The translations under genes were made by a program, and so were the position numbers. Of a DNA stretch of 64,000 nt, positions 43,651 to 52,931 are shown piece after piece (the stretch's first letter is position 1; each line of letters begins with the position of its first letter). A model generated the notes under the pieces. It did no database searches. It had not been told where the DNA came from and was given only the letters and a program-made list of their open reading frames with translations. This stretch comes from Tardiphaga sp. 709 (GTDB taxonomy: Bacteria; Pseudomonadota; Alphaproteobacteria; Rhizobiales; Xanthobacteraceae). The DNA lies in NCBI RefSeq assembly GCF_032401055.1, contig NZ_CP135529.1, positions 6,136,501-6,200,500 of the forward strand. Reading direction: 5' to 3'.

Positions 43651-45147
43651 ATGCGCACGATCGGACATTTCATCGGCGGCCGTGAGGTCGAGGGCAAGTC
43701 GGGGCGTTTCGCCGACGTTTTCGAGCCGATGACCGGCGAAGTTCAGGCCAAGGTTGCGCTGGCCAGCAACGCTGAGATGCGCGCCGCGGTGCTCAATGCC
43801 GCCGAGGCGCAGGTCGCCTGGGGCAACACCAATCCACAGCGCCGCGCCCGCGTGCTGATGAAGTTCCTCGAACTCGCCAATCGCGACTACGACAAGCTGG
43901 CCGATTGCCTGGCGCGTGAGCATGGCAAAACCGTGCCGGACGCCAAGGGCGACATTCAGCGCGGCCTCGAAGTGATCGAATTCGCCTGCGGCATTCCGCA
44001 TCTGATGAAGGGCGAATACACCGAAGGCGCCGGTCCGGGCATTGACATTTATTCGATGCGGCAGGCGCTCGGCGTCGTCGCGGGCATCACGCCGTTCAAC
44101 TTCCCGGCGATGATCCCCATGTGGAAATTCGGCCCGGCAATCGCCTGCGGCAACGCCTTCATCCTGAAGCCCTCGGAGCGCGATCCCGGCGTGCCGATGA
44201 TGCTCGCCGCACTGATGATCGAAGCCGGTCTGCCGCCGGGCATCCTCAATGTCGTCAACGGCGACAAGGAAGCCGTCGACGCAATCCTCGACGACGAAGA
44301 CATCAAGGCTGTCGGCTTCGTCGGCTCGTCGCCGATTGCCCAGTATATCTATGAGCGCGCTGCGGCGACCGGCAAGCGCGCTCAATGCTTCGGCGGCGCC
44401 AAGAACCACGCCATCATCATGCCCGATGCGGATATGGACCAGACCGTCGATGCGCTGATCGGCGCCGGCTACGGCTCCGCCGGTGAGCGCTGCATGGCGA
44501 TCTCGGTGGCGGTACCTGTTGGCAAGACCACGGCCGACCGCCTGATGGAAAAACTCATCCCGCGCGTCGAGAGCCTGAAGATCGGCACCTCCGTGGATCC
44601 GTCGGCCGATTTCGGTCCGCTGGTGACCAGGGAAGCCGTCGACCGCGTCAAGAACTATGTCGATATCGGCATCAAGGAAGGCGCCACGCTCGCCGTCGAT
44701 GGCCGTGGCTTCAAGATGCAGGGCTACGAGAACGGCTTCTATATGGGTGGCTGTCTGTTCGACAACGTCACCAAGGACATGCGTATCTACAAGGAAGAGA
44801 TCTTCGGGCCCGTGCTGTCGGTGGTGCGTGCCCACGATTACGAAGAAGCTCTCGCGCTGCCGTCGGATCATGACTACGGCAACGGCGTTGCGATCTTCAC
44901 CCGTGACGGTGACGCTGCGCGCGACTTCGCGGCCAAGGTCAATGTCGGCATGGTCGGCATCAACGTGCCGATCCCGGTGCCGATTGCCTATTACACCTTC
45001 GGTGGCTGGAAGAAGTCCGGCTTCGGCGATCTCAACCAGCATGGTCCGGATTCGATCCGCTTCTACACCAAGACCAAGACGGTCACCGCGCGCTGGCCAT
45101 CGGGTGTCAAGGAAGGCGCCGAGTTCTCGATCCCGTTGATGAAGTAA
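43651..45147 (+). CDS. mmsA: Methylmalonate-semialdehyde dehydrogenase (CoA-acylating)
   Basis: The protein is 498 aa, preceded by AGGAGG. Aldehyde dehydrogenase motifs are FNFPAMIPMWKFGPAIACGN, VGFVGSSPIAQYIYERAAAT and the nucleophile cysteine in GSAGERCMAISVAV. The MmsA type is indicated by the whole-length pattern and the adjacent valine genes. It converts methylmalonate semialdehyde to propionyl-CoA with NAD+ and CoA, the last step of valine degradation. A hairpin terminator follows. Confidence 0.93.
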   Translation: MRTIGHFIGGREVEGKSGRFADVFEPMTGEVQAKVALASNAEMRAAVLNAAEAQVAWGNTNPQRRARVLMKFLELANRDYDKLADCLAREHGKTVPDAKGDIQRGLEVIEFACGIPHLMKGEYTEGAGPGIDIYSMRQALGVVAGITPFNFPAMIPMWKFGPAIACGNAFILKPSERDPGVPMMLAALMIEAGLPPGILNVVNGDKEAVDAILDDEDIKAVGFVGSSPIAQYIYERAAATGKRAQCFGGAKNHAIIMPDADMDQTVDALIGAGYGSAGERCMAISVAVPVGKTTADRLMEKLIPRVESLKIGTSVDPSADFGPLVTREAVDRVKNYVDIGIKEGATLAVDGRGFKMQGYENGFYMGGCLFDNVTKDMRIYKEEIFGPVLSVVRAHDYEEALALPSDHDYGNGVAIFTRDGDAARDFAAKVNVGMVGINVPIPVPIAYYTFGGWKKSGFGDLNQHGPDSIRFYTKTKTVTARWPSGVKEGAEFSIPLMK

Positions 45148-45158
45148 GAACACGCAAG

Positions 45159-45197
45159 CGGCCCGGCGCTCCCAAAGGTGGTGCACCGGGCCGTTTC
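45159..45197 (+). terminator. Hairpin terminator after mmsA
   Basis: The arms CGGCCCGG and CCGGGCCG enclose a 19-nt loop, followed by TTTCATTTT. It lies 12 bp after the mmsA stop, between mmsA and the acyl-CoA dehydrogenase gene. Confidence 0.65.
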
Positions 45198-45235
45198 ATT
45201 TTCCCGGCTGATCAACAATCAACAAGAAGGGCGTG

Positions 45236-46381
45236 ATGCAATTCGCTCTCGATGAGGAACAGACCGCCGTTCGCGACATGGCGCGCGAATTTGCTGCGGA
45301 AAAGATCGCTCCCTTTGCGCTCAAATGGGATGAAGACAAGCATTTCCCGAAAGAGGTGATGCGCGAAGCCGCGCTGCTCGGCATGGGCGGCATCTACATC
45401 CGTGACGATGTCGGCGGCTCCGCACTGACGCGTTTCGACGCCGCGCTGATCTTTGAAGCGCTGGCGACCGGCTGTCCGACCACCTCGGCCTTCATTTCGA
45501 TCCACAACATGGCGTCGTGGATGATCGATTCATATGGCAGCGAAGCGCAGCGCCAGAAGTGGCTGCCGCGTCTCTGCACCATGGAGCTACTGGCGAGCTA
45601 CTGCCTGACTGAGCCAGGCTCGGGATCGGATGCGGCGGCGCTGCGCACCCGCGCTGTCGTGGACGGCGATCACTATGTTCTTAACGGGCAGAAGCAATTC
45701 ATTTCCGGCGCTGGCGACACCGACGTCTATGTCGTGATGGTGCGCACCGGCGGCGAGGGAGCGGGCGGCGTCTCGACCATCGTGGTAGAAGCCGGCACGC
45801 CCGGTCTGTCGTTCGGCAACAACGAACGCAAGATGGGCTGGAACGCGCAGTCCACACGCGCGGTGATCTTCGAAAATTGCCGCGTGCCGATTGCCAACCG
45901 GCTGGGTGACGAGGGCATCGGCTTCAAGATCGCCATGGCCGGCCTCGACGGTGGTCGTCTCAACATCGCTGCGTGCTCGCTTGGTGGCGCGCAGTCTGCG
46001 CTCGACAAGTCGCTGAGCTACATGAAGGAGCGGAAGGCGTTCGGCAAGCGACTCGACGAATTCCAGGCGCTGCAGTTTCGTATCGCCGACATGGCGACCG
46101 AGCTGGAAGCCGCACGCACCTTCCTGTGGCGAGCGGCGGCGGCGCTGGACCGCAAGGATGCCGATGCCGGCATGCTCTGTGCTATGGCCAAGCGCTTCGG
46201 CACCGATATCGGTTTCGAGGTCGCCAACGACGCGCTGCAGCTGCATGGCGGCTATGGTTATCTCGCCGAATACGGCATCGAGAAGATCGTGCGCGATTTG
46301 CGGGTGCACCAGATCCTCGAAGGCACCAATGAAATCATGCGGCTGATCGTGTCGCGCAAGTTGATCGAGGGCGCGCGATGA
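45236..46381 (+). CDS. Isobutyryl-CoA dehydrogenase-like acyl-CoA dehydrogenase
   Basis: The protein is 381 aa from the ATG at 45236 (an adjacent GTG at 45233 is possible). ACAD motifs are YCLTEPGSGSDAAALRTRAV, LNGQKQFISGAGDTDVYVVM and the C-terminal LHGGYGYLAEYGIEKIVRD and HQILEGTNEIMRLIV, which contain the catalytic-Glu region. The SGAGDTDVY segment is typical of ACAD8/isobutyryl-CoA dehydrogenase. It oxidises isobutyryl-CoA to methacrylyl-CoA using FAD. It overlaps the next gene by four bases (ATGA). Confidence 0.88.
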   Translation: MQFALDEEQTAVRDMAREFAAEKIAPFALKWDEDKHFPKEVMREAALLGMGGIYIRDDVGGSALTRFDAALIFEALATGCPTTSAFISIHNMASWMIDSYGSEAQRQKWLPRLCTMELLASYCLTEPGSGSDAAALRTRAVVDGDHYVLNGQKQFISGAGDTDVYVVMVRTGGEGAGGVSTIVVEAGTPGLSFGNNERKMGWNAQSTRAVIFENCRVPIANRLGDEGIGFKIAMAGLDGGRLNIAACSLGGAQSALDKSLSYMKERKAFGKRLDEFQALQFRIADMATELEAARTFLWRAAAALDRKDADAGMLCAMAKRFGTDIGFEVANDALQLHGGYGYLAEYGIEKIVRDLRVHQILEGTNEIMRLIVSRKLIEGAR

Positions 46382-47448
46382 ACTCCGACGTTGTGACCGA
46401 AGCCGGCGACCTCATCGTCGAGCGCGCAGGCGCGGCCGGTGTGATCCGCCTGAACCGGCCGAAGGCGCTGAATGCACTGACGCTGGAGATGACGCGTGAG
46501 ATCGCGACGGCGCTCGATATGTTTGAGGCCGATCCGAAGGTTGCGCTGATCATTCTGGAAGGTGCGGGCGAACGGGGATTGTGTGCCGGGGGTGATATCC
46601 GCGGTCTCTATGAGAGCGCCAAGGTCAAAGGCGATCTCGGCAAGATCTTCTGGCGCGAGGAATATATCGTCAACGCGAGGATTTCGAAGTACCCGAAGCC
46701 TTATGTCGCCTACATGGATGGTTTCGTGATGGGCGGCGGCGTCGGTCTGGCCGGCCATGCCAGCCACCGCATCGTTACCGAGAAGACCAGGATGGCGATG
46801 CCGGAAGTGGGCCTCGGCTTCTTCCCGGACGTCGGCGGTACATGGCTGTTGTCGCGCGCGCCGGGCGAACTCGGGACGTATTTCGGTCTGACCGGACTGA
46901 CAGCAAATGGTGCCGATGCGCTTGCTGCACATATGGCGGACGTCCTGATCGACACCGTCAATTGGCCGGCATTGCGCGAGGCGCTGACAAAGCTGTCGGC
47001 GGGGGCCGATGCAGCGTCGGTGATGACGGCACTCAAGAAGTTTGCAGCTCCGGAACAAACCGGTCCAGTTACGGCGCAGCGTGCGCTGATCGATCGCGCT
47101 TTCGCCCATGACAGCGTCGAGGAGATCGTGGCTGCGCTTGAGCAGGACGGTTCAGATTTCGCGCTGGCGACACTCAAGGCCATGTCCGACAAGTCACCGC
47201 GGGGGCTCAAGGTTACCCTGAAGCTGCTGCGGCTCGCGCGTGCATCGAAGTCACTCGAGGAATGTCTGTCGCGCGAATATCTCGCGGCGCTCGAGGTGTT
47301 CGATAGCGCCGACTTCGTCGAGGGCGTGCGCGCTGCCATCATCGACAAGGATCGTAATCCAACATGGCAGCCGCCGGATCTCAGGAGCGTGACGCCGGAG
47401 ATCGTGGCGCGCTATCTGGCCAAACGGGATGTTGAGCTGACCTTCTGA
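46378..47448 (+). CDS. 3-hydroxyisobutyryl-CoA hydrolase (HIBCH-like)
   Basis: The protein is 356 aa. It is a crotonase fold with the hydrolase-type signatures GERGLCAGGDIRGLYESAKV, MDGFVMGGGVGLAGHASHRI and AMPEVGLGFFPDVGGTWLLS, plus the long C-terminal helical extension typical of HIBCH. It releases 3-hydroxyisobutyrate from its CoA ester in valine catabolism. It is translationally coupled to the acyl-CoA dehydrogenase gene. Confidence 0.9.
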   Translation: MNSDVVTEAGDLIVERAGAAGVIRLNRPKALNALTLEMTREIATALDMFEADPKVALIILEGAGERGLCAGGDIRGLYESAKVKGDLGKIFWREEYIVNARISKYPKPYVAYMDGFVMGGGVGLAGHASHRIVTEKTRMAMPEVGLGFFPDVGGTWLLSRAPGELGTYFGLTGLTANGADALAAHMADVLIDTVNWPALREALTKLSAGADAASVMTALKKFAAPEQTGPVTAQRALIDRAFAHDSVEEIVAALEQDGSDFALATLKAMSDKSPRGLKVTLKLLRLARASKSLEECLSREYLAALEVFDSADFVEGVRAAIIDKDRNPTWQPPDLRSVTPEIVARYLAKRDVELTF

Positions 47449-47530
47449 AGGTCGAGCGTTCTGAACGAAAGTTGGATTTCGTCGTTTTCATCAGGCTTTA
47501 AAAACAAACAAACGATCACGAGGGCAGGAC

Positions 47531-48418
47531 ATGACCAGCATTGCATTCATCGGTCTCGGCAATATGGGTGGCCCGATGGCCGCCAATCTGGTCAAGGCAG
47601 GCCACAAGGTCACCGGTTTCGACCTCGTTGAGGCGTCCCGCGCGCAAGCCAAGGCCGATGGCGTGACCATCGCCGACAAGGCGGTTGATGCCGTGAAGGG
47701 AGCCGAGGTCATCATTACCATGTTGCCCGCCGGCAAACATGTGGTGTCGGTCTGGAGCGAGGTCATTCCCGCAGCCGCCAAAGGCGCGCTGATGATCGAT
47801 TGCTCGACCATCGATGTGGAAAGCGCACGCAAGGCGCATGAACTGGCGGCTGCGCAGAAGCTACCATCGGTCGATGCGCCGGTCTCGGGTGGCACCGGCG
47901 GCGCCAAGGGCGCGACACTGACCTTCATGGCCGGCGGCGATGCCACGGCGTTCGCGTCGGCCAAGCCGATCCTGGAAGCCATGGGCAAGAAGATCGTCCA
48001 TTGCGGCGATGCCGGCGCGGGGCAGGCGGCCAAGATCTGCAACAACATGATCCTTGGCATTTCCATGATCGGCGTCAGTGAAGCCTTCGTGCTCGCCGAG
48101 AAGCTGGGTCTGTCGCATCAGGCGCTGTTCGATGTGGCGTCGACCTCGTCGGGCCAGTGCTGGTCGCTGACGACCTATTGCCCGGTGCCGGGACCGGTGC
48201 CGACATCACCAGCCAATAACGAATATAAGCCCGGCTTCGCCGCGGCGCTGATGCTCAAGGATCTCAGGCTGTCGCAGGAGGCCGCGAAAGCGGCCGGCGC
48301 CCGGACGCCGCTCGGCGCCCATGCCGAGAGCATCTACGAGACCTACGAGAAGGAAGGTCACGGCGGTGATGACTTCTCGGGGATCATTCATCACCTCAGG
48401 CATTTGATGCCGAAATAG
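47531..48418 (+). CDS. mmsB: 3-hydroxyisobutyrate dehydrogenase
   Basis: The protein is 295 aa, preceded by GAGGGCAGG. The dinucleotide site is IAFIGLGNMGGPMAANLVKA, the substrate signature DAPVSGGTGGAKGATLTFMA, and the catalytic-Lys region AGAGQAAKICNNMILG. It oxidises 3-hydroxyisobutyrate to methylmalonate semialdehyde with NAD+, the step before MmsA. It completes a set of four adjacent valine-pathway genes. Confidence 0.94.
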   Translation: MTSIAFIGLGNMGGPMAANLVKAGHKVTGFDLVEASRAQAKADGVTIADKAVDAVKGAEVIITMLPAGKHVVSVWSEVIPAAAKGALMIDCSTIDVESARKAHELAAAQKLPSVDAPVSGGTGGAKGATLTFMAGGDATAFASAKPILEAMGKKIVHCGDAGAGQAAKICNNMILGISMIGVSEAFVLAEKLGLSHQALFDVASTSSGQCWSLTTYCPVPGPVPTSPANNEYKPGFAAALMLKDLRLSQEAAKAAGARTPLGAHAESIYETYEKEGHGGDDFSGIIHHLRHLMPK

Positions 48419-48431
48419 CGAGAACGTCGGC

Positions 48432-50174
48432 ATGACCACGTTCAAGCAGGCCCGCGCCTTCCTTCTCGAACACCGCACCGACTACGACACAGCCGTTGCC
48501 GGCTTTCGCTGGCCCGATCCGGTCGACTTCAACTGGGCGCTCGACTGGTTCGACGCCGAACTCGCCCATGATCCCGTCGGCAAGCACCGGACCGCGCTCT
48601 GGATCGTCGATGCGGCCGCCAGCCGCGAGACGAAGTTGTCGTTCGAGGTGCTGTCACGGCGCTCCAATCAGGTTGCCAATTTCCTGCGCGCGCAGGGGCT
48701 GAAGCGCGGCGATCATCTGTTGTTGCTGCTCGGCAATGTGGTGCCGCTGTGGGAGACCATGCTGGCGGCGATCAAGCTCGGCGTCGTCATCATTCCCGCC
48801 ACCACGCTGCTGACGCCGGATGAATTGCAGGACCGGCTCGATCGCGGCCGCGCCAGGCTCGTGGTGGCGGCAGAGGATCAGGTCGCCAAGTTCGGCAGCC
48901 TGAAGACTGACGGCATCGGCCAGATCGTCGTCAACGCCACGTCGCCACATGACGGCTGGCTCGCCTTCGAAAGCTCCGCGGATTTCCCCGATACATTCAC
49001 ACCGGATGGTCCGACCAAAGCCGACGATCCGATGTTGCTCTATTTCACCTCGGGCACGACCGCGAAGCCGAAGCTCGTGCGGCACAGTCAGCGCAGCTAT
49101 CCCGTCGGCGGACTTTCGACGATGTTCTGGATCGGGCTGCAGCCGGGCGACGTGCATCTCAACATCTCCTCGCCGGGCTGGGCCAAGCATGCCTGGAGTT
49201 GCTTCTTCGCGCCCTGGAATGCCGGCGCAACGGTGTTCGTGGTCAATCAGCCGCGCTTCGACGCCAAGGGCCTGCTCGCCACCATCGGACGCTGCGGTGT
49301 GACGACGCTGTGTGCGCCGCCGACGGTGTGGCGGCTGTTCATTCAGGAGAAGCTCGCGACGTTCAAGGTCGCGCTGCGCGAGGTCTGCGGCGCCGGCGAG
49401 CCGCTCAATCCGGAAGTGATCGATCAGGTCAAGGCGGCCTGGGGTCTCACCATTCGCGACGGCTATGGCCAGACCGAGACAACGGCGCTGGCCGGCAATT
49501 CGCCAGGCCAGATCGTCAAGGTCGGCTCCATGGGCCGTCCGCTGCCGGGCTACAAGGTCCGCGTTGTCGATGCCGATGGCAATCCGGCGAAGGAGGGCGA
49601 GGTCAGTCTCGTGCTTGGCATCGATCGCCCGGCAGGACTGATGCAGGGGTATCAGGCCGAAGACGGTAGCGTCAGCGGTGCAAGCGGCGACGTCTATCGC
49701 AGTGGTGATGTCGTGTTCGTCGATGACGACGGCTATCTGACTTTCGTCGGTCGCTCCGACGATGTGTTCAAATCGTCGGACTATCGCATCAGCCCGTTCG
49801 AACTGGAGAGCATTCTGCTCGAACACGATGCCGTGGCTGAGGCCGCCATCGTGCCGAGTCCCGATCCGATCCGGCTCGCCATCCCCAAGGCCTATGTGTT
49901 GCTGATCGGCGATACCGCGCCGTCAAAGGCGACGGCGTTGTCGATCTATCAGCATCTGCATGTGCGTCTGGCGCCGTTCAAACGTATACGTCGGATCGAG
50001 TTCGTGACCGAGCTGCCGAAGACGATTTCGGGCAAGATTCGCAGGGTCCATCTGCGTCGGCTCGAACACGCCGACGATCGCAGCGATCCTCTTCGCGGCG
50101 TCGAGTTTCGTGAAGAGGACTTCCCCGAATTGCAGGCACTCCGCGCGGCGGGATCGCAAGAGGGCGAGCGGTAA
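48432..50174 (+). CDS. Acyl-CoA synthetase (medium-chain/ACSM-like)
   Basis: The protein is 580 aa. ANL motifs are LLYFTSGTTAKPKLVRHSQR, VRDGYGQTETTALAGNSPGQ written as TIRDGYGQTETTALAGN, DVYRSGDVVFVDDDGYLTFV and the C-terminal LPKTISGKIRRVHLRRLE, which carries the adenylation lysine. It activates a carboxylic acid with ATP and CoA. It begins 13 bp after mmsB on the same strand and could belong to the same transcript; the MaoC and SDR genes follow. Confidence 0.9.
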   Translation: MTTFKQARAFLLEHRTDYDTAVAGFRWPDPVDFNWALDWFDAELAHDPVGKHRTALWIVDAAASRETKLSFEVLSRRSNQVANFLRAQGLKRGDHLLLLLGNVVPLWETMLAAIKLGVVIIPATTLLTPDELQDRLDRGRARLVVAAEDQVAKFGSLKTDGIGQIVVNATSPHDGWLAFESSADFPDTFTPDGPTKADDPMLLYFTSGTTAKPKLVRHSQRSYPVGGLSTMFWIGLQPGDVHLNISSPGWAKHAWSCFFAPWNAGATVFVVNQPRFDAKGLLATIGRCGVTTLCAPPTVWRLFIQEKLATFKVALREVCGAGEPLNPEVIDQVKAAWGLTIRDGYGQTETTALAGNSPGQIVKVGSMGRPLPGYKVRVVDADGNPAKEGEVSLVLGIDRPAGLMQGYQAEDGSVSGASGDVYRSGDVVFVDDDGYLTFVGRSDDVFKSSDYRISPFELESILLEHDAVAEAAIVPSPDPIRLAIPKAYVLLIGDTAPSKATALSIYQHLHVRLAPFKRIRRIEFVTELPKTISGKIRRVHLRRLEHADDRSDPLRGVEFREEDFPELQALRAAGSQEGER

Positions 50175-50279
50175 TTTGTCGCGCTTTGCATGGCTGCAGC
50201 GCACAATTTCGCTTGGCGTCAGGGTGTGCGCTGTGGAATCTGCGCCCGCAACGCAACTGGATTTGAGGACTGAGACTGA

Positions 50280-50741
50280 ATGAGCGCGATGATTGAACGT
50301 GATGCCTATATCGCCATGGTGGGCAAGGAAGTCGGCGTGTCGCCCTGGCATGTCATGGACCAGAAGCGCATCGATGCGTTCGCCGCGGCGACGGAGGATT
50401 TTCAGTTTATCCATGTCGATTCCGCGCGTGCCCGCGAAACGCCGTTCGGCTCGACCATTGCACATGGCTTTCTGACCATGTCGATGCTCTCGGTGTTCTC
50501 CTATGAGGCTCTGCCGCAACTCGCCGACGTCGCCATGGGTGTGAACTACGGCACCGACAAAGTGCGTTTCGTGTCGCCGGTTAAAGCCGGTACGCGCATT
50601 CGCGGCCGCTTCACGCTGACCGAAGCGACGTTGCGCAAGCCCAAGGAATTGTTCACGCGCACCAGCGTGAGTGTCGAGATCGAAGGCGAGGACAAGCCGG
50701 CGCTGGTCGCCGACTGGCTCGGCCTTGTCTATTTCAATTGA
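50280..50741 (+). CDS. MaoC-family dehydratase (single hotdog)
   Basis: The protein is 153 aa. The hotdog motif has Asp40 and His45 in AAATEDFQFIHVDSARARET, followed by STIAHGFLTMSMLSVFSYE. It is NodN/MaoC-like, hydrating 2-enoyl-CoA to 3-hydroxyacyl-CoA. It precedes the SDR gene by 12 bp and follows the acyl-CoA synthetase, giving activation, hydration and oxidation steps in order. Confidence 0.9.
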   Translation: MSAMIERDAYIAMVGKEVGVSPWHVMDQKRIDAFAAATEDFQFIHVDSARARETPFGSTIAHGFLTMSMLSVFSYEALPQLADVAMGVNYGTDKVRFVSPVKAGTRIRGRFTLTEATLRKPKELFTRTSVSVEIEGEDKPALVADWLGLVYFN

Positions 50742-50753
50742 GGAGAGTTCCAA

Positions 50754-51671
50754 ATGACCATTCGATTTGACGGCCGCGTCGCCATCGTCACCGGCGCCGG
50801 CAATGGATTGGGCCGCGCCCATGCGCTGGGCCTTGCGAAGCTCGGCGCCAAGGTCGTCGTCAATGATTTCGGCGGCGCGCGCGATGGCACCGGCGGTTCG
50901 CTGACGGCGGCGGAGTCCGTCGTCGAGGAAATCCGCGCGGCCGGCGGCACGGCGATGCCCGATGGCGCTGATGTCTCCAACTTCGAGCAGGTCAGTGCGA
51001 TGGTCGACAAGGCCACCAAGGAGTGGGGCAGTGTCGACCTGATGTGCGCCAATGCCGGTATCCTCCGCGACAAGTCGTTCGCCAAAATGGAGCTTGCCGA
51101 TTTCGCCAAGGTGCTCGACGTGCATCTCACCGGCACGTTCTATTGCTGCAAGGCCGTGTGGGAAGGTATGCGCGCGCGCAACTATGGGCGCATCGTGCTC
51201 ACCACCTCGTCGTCCGGCCTCTATGGCAATTTCGGTCAAGCCAATTACGGCGCGGCCAAAACAGGCATGGTCGGACTGATGAATGTGCTCGCCGAGGAAG
51301 GTCGGAAGACCGACATCCGCGTCAACATCGTATCGCCGACCGCCGCCACGCGGATGACCGAGGAACTGTTGCCGGCGCAGGCGCTGCAACTGATGAAGCC
51401 GGAAGCGATCACGCCGGCGGTCGAATATCTCCTGAGCGAGAATGCGCCGACGAAGACCATCATGGGCGCCGGCGCAGGCTCCTTTGCGGTCATCAAGATT
51501 CTGGAAAGCGAAGGTGTCAATTTCGCCGAAGCTGACTGGAGCCCGGACACGATTGCCGCGCATTTCGCGGACATTAGTGATATGTCGAAGGCTAGGGCGC
51601 TGGAAGGCGCTTTCCATCAGACCCAGAAGTATGTCGAGCAGGCCGCCACTCGCTTGGGCGTGAAGGCCTGA
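50754..51671 (+). CDS. SDR-family dehydrogenase (MFE-2-like)
   Basis: The protein is 305 aa, preceded by GAGGAG. TGAGNGLGRAHALGLAKLGA binds the nucleotide; VVVNDFGGARDGTGGS matches the MFE-2-type SDR at 11227. Catalytic Tyr165 and Lys169 lie in NYGAAKTGMVG. It likely oxidises 3-hydroxyacyl-CoA. It is paired with the MaoC gene immediately upstream. Confidence 0.88.
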   Translation: MTIRFDGRVAIVTGAGNGLGRAHALGLAKLGAKVVVNDFGGARDGTGGSLTAAESVVEEIRAAGGTAMPDGADVSNFEQVSAMVDKATKEWGSVDLMCANAGILRDKSFAKMELADFAKVLDVHLTGTFYCCKAVWEGMRARNYGRIVLTTSSSGLYGNFGQANYGAAKTGMVGLMNVLAEEGRKTDIRVNIVSPTAATRMTEELLPAQALQLMKPEAITPAVEYLLSENAPTKTIMGAGAGSFAVIKILESEGVNFAEADWSPDTIAAHFADISDMSKARALEGAFHQTQKYVEQAATRLGVKA

Positions 51672-51692
51672 CCGGCGGCTTCGCCAGATCGT

Positions 51693-52931
51693 GTGACCGT
51701 GACTAAGCCTGTGAAGAACCAAGTTGCGGTCATCGGCGCAGGTCCTGCTGGGCTGATGGCGGCCGACGTCCTGAGCCGTGGCGGCGCTGCCGTTACGGTC
51801 TATGACGCGATGCCGTCGGCAGGCCGCAAGTTCCTGATGGCCGGACGCGGCGGGCTCAATCTCACTCATAGTGAGCCGCTGCCTCAATTTCTCAAGCGCT
51901 ATGGTGCCGCGGAAGCGCGGCTCGCGCCATCGATCTCGGCTTTCACGCCGACCGCTTTACGGGGCTGGAGCGAGGCGCTCGGGCAGCCGACATTCGTCGG
52001 CTCCAGCGGCCGGGTGTTTCCGCAGGCCTTCAAGGCATCGCCATTGCTGCGCGCGTGGCTGCGGCGACTGGACGAGAGTGGCGTTCAATTCGCGTTTCGG
52101 CATCGGTGGACCGGATGGGACGGCGAGGGACGTTTGATATTCCAAACGCCGGACGGCTCGCAGACGGTCGCCTGCAAGAGCGCGATTCTTGCGCTGGGCG
52201 GTGCAAGCTGGCCGCGGCTTGGCTCGGACGGTGCGTGGGTCGATGTGCTCGCGGCGAAGGGCGTGAGTATCGCGCCGCTGCGTCCGGCGAATTCCGGCTT
52301 TACGGTTGCGTGGTCGGAGATCTTCAAGGACCGTTTCGAAGGTCAGCCGCTGAAGGGCGCCGCGCTGTCGTTCGGCGTGCACACGGTGCGCGGCGAGGCA
52401 ATGGTGACGCGCACTGGCATTGAAGGTGGCGGCATCTATGCGCTGTCGTCTCTGTTGCGTGAGGCTGTCATCGCGGACGGCAAGGCTACGCTGCGCGTTG
52501 CTCTGCGACCTGATCTCGACGCGGGTGAACTGACGACGAAGCTGGCCGCTTCGCGCGGCAAGCAGTCGTTCTCCAATTTCCTGCGCAAGGCGATCCATCT
52601 GTCGCCGGTGGCGATTGGGCTGCTGCAGGAAGTCACTGTCGCCGAGGGGCTTCAACTGGCGTCGTTGTCGCCGGAGAAGCTGGCCTCCTTGATCAATGCC
52701 GTGCCGGTCACGCTCAGCGGCGTCGCGCCGATCGGACGCGCGATTTCGACGGCGGGTGGCGTCTCGTTCGATGAGATCGACGACGCCTTCATGCTGAAGC
52801 GCATGCCGGGCACTTTCGTCGCCGGCGAAATGCTCGACTGGGAAGCGCCGACCGGCGGCTATCTGCTGCAAGCCTCGTTTGCAACAGGCGCTGCGGCCGG
52901 TGAGGGCGCGCTGCGTTTTCTCGCGCGCTAG
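51693..52931 (+). CDS. HI0933-like flavoprotein (TIGR03862 family)
   Basis: The protein is 412 aa with a GTG start. An FAD-binding Rossmann motif, VAVIGAGPAGLMAADVLSRG, is followed by AGRKFLMAGRGGLNLTHSEP, the hallmark of the HI0933/BaiN family, and a C-terminal FVAGEMLDWEAPTGGYLLQA. These are flavin-dependent oxidoreductases with poorly known substrates. The stop overlaps the end of the convergent aldolase-like gene by four bases. Confidence 0.88.
   Translation: MTVTKPVKNQVAVIGAGPAGLMAADVLSRGGAAVTVYDAMPSAGRKFLMAGRGGLNLTHSEPLPQFLKRYGAAEARLAPSISAFTPTALRGWSEALGQPTFVGSSGRVFPQAFKASPLLRAWLRRLDESGVQFAFRHRWTGWDGEGRLIFQTPDGSQTVACKSAILALGGASWPRLGSDGAWVDVLAAKGVSIAPLRPANSGFTVAWSEIFKDRFEGQPLKGAALSFGVHTVRGEAMVTRTGIEGGGIYALSSLLREAVIADGKATLRVALRPDLDAGELTTKLAASRGKQSFSNFLRKAIHLSPVAIGLLQEVTVAEGLQLASLSPEKLASLINAVPVTLSGVAPIGRAISTAGGVSFDEIDDAFMLKRMPGTFVAGEMLDWEAPTGGYLLQASFATGAAAGEGALRFLAR

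Noticed and set aside
42784-45186. 800-residue frame on the minus strand across the TetR and mmsA genes
   Set aside because: It is the antisense of well-supported genes; its sequence is His/Arg/Gln-rich as expected for the complement of GC-rich codons and has no domain.
49923-51887. 654-residue minus-strand frame across the MaoC and SDR genes
   Set aside because: It is antisense to two intact enzyme genes with catalytic motifs; composition is artefactual.
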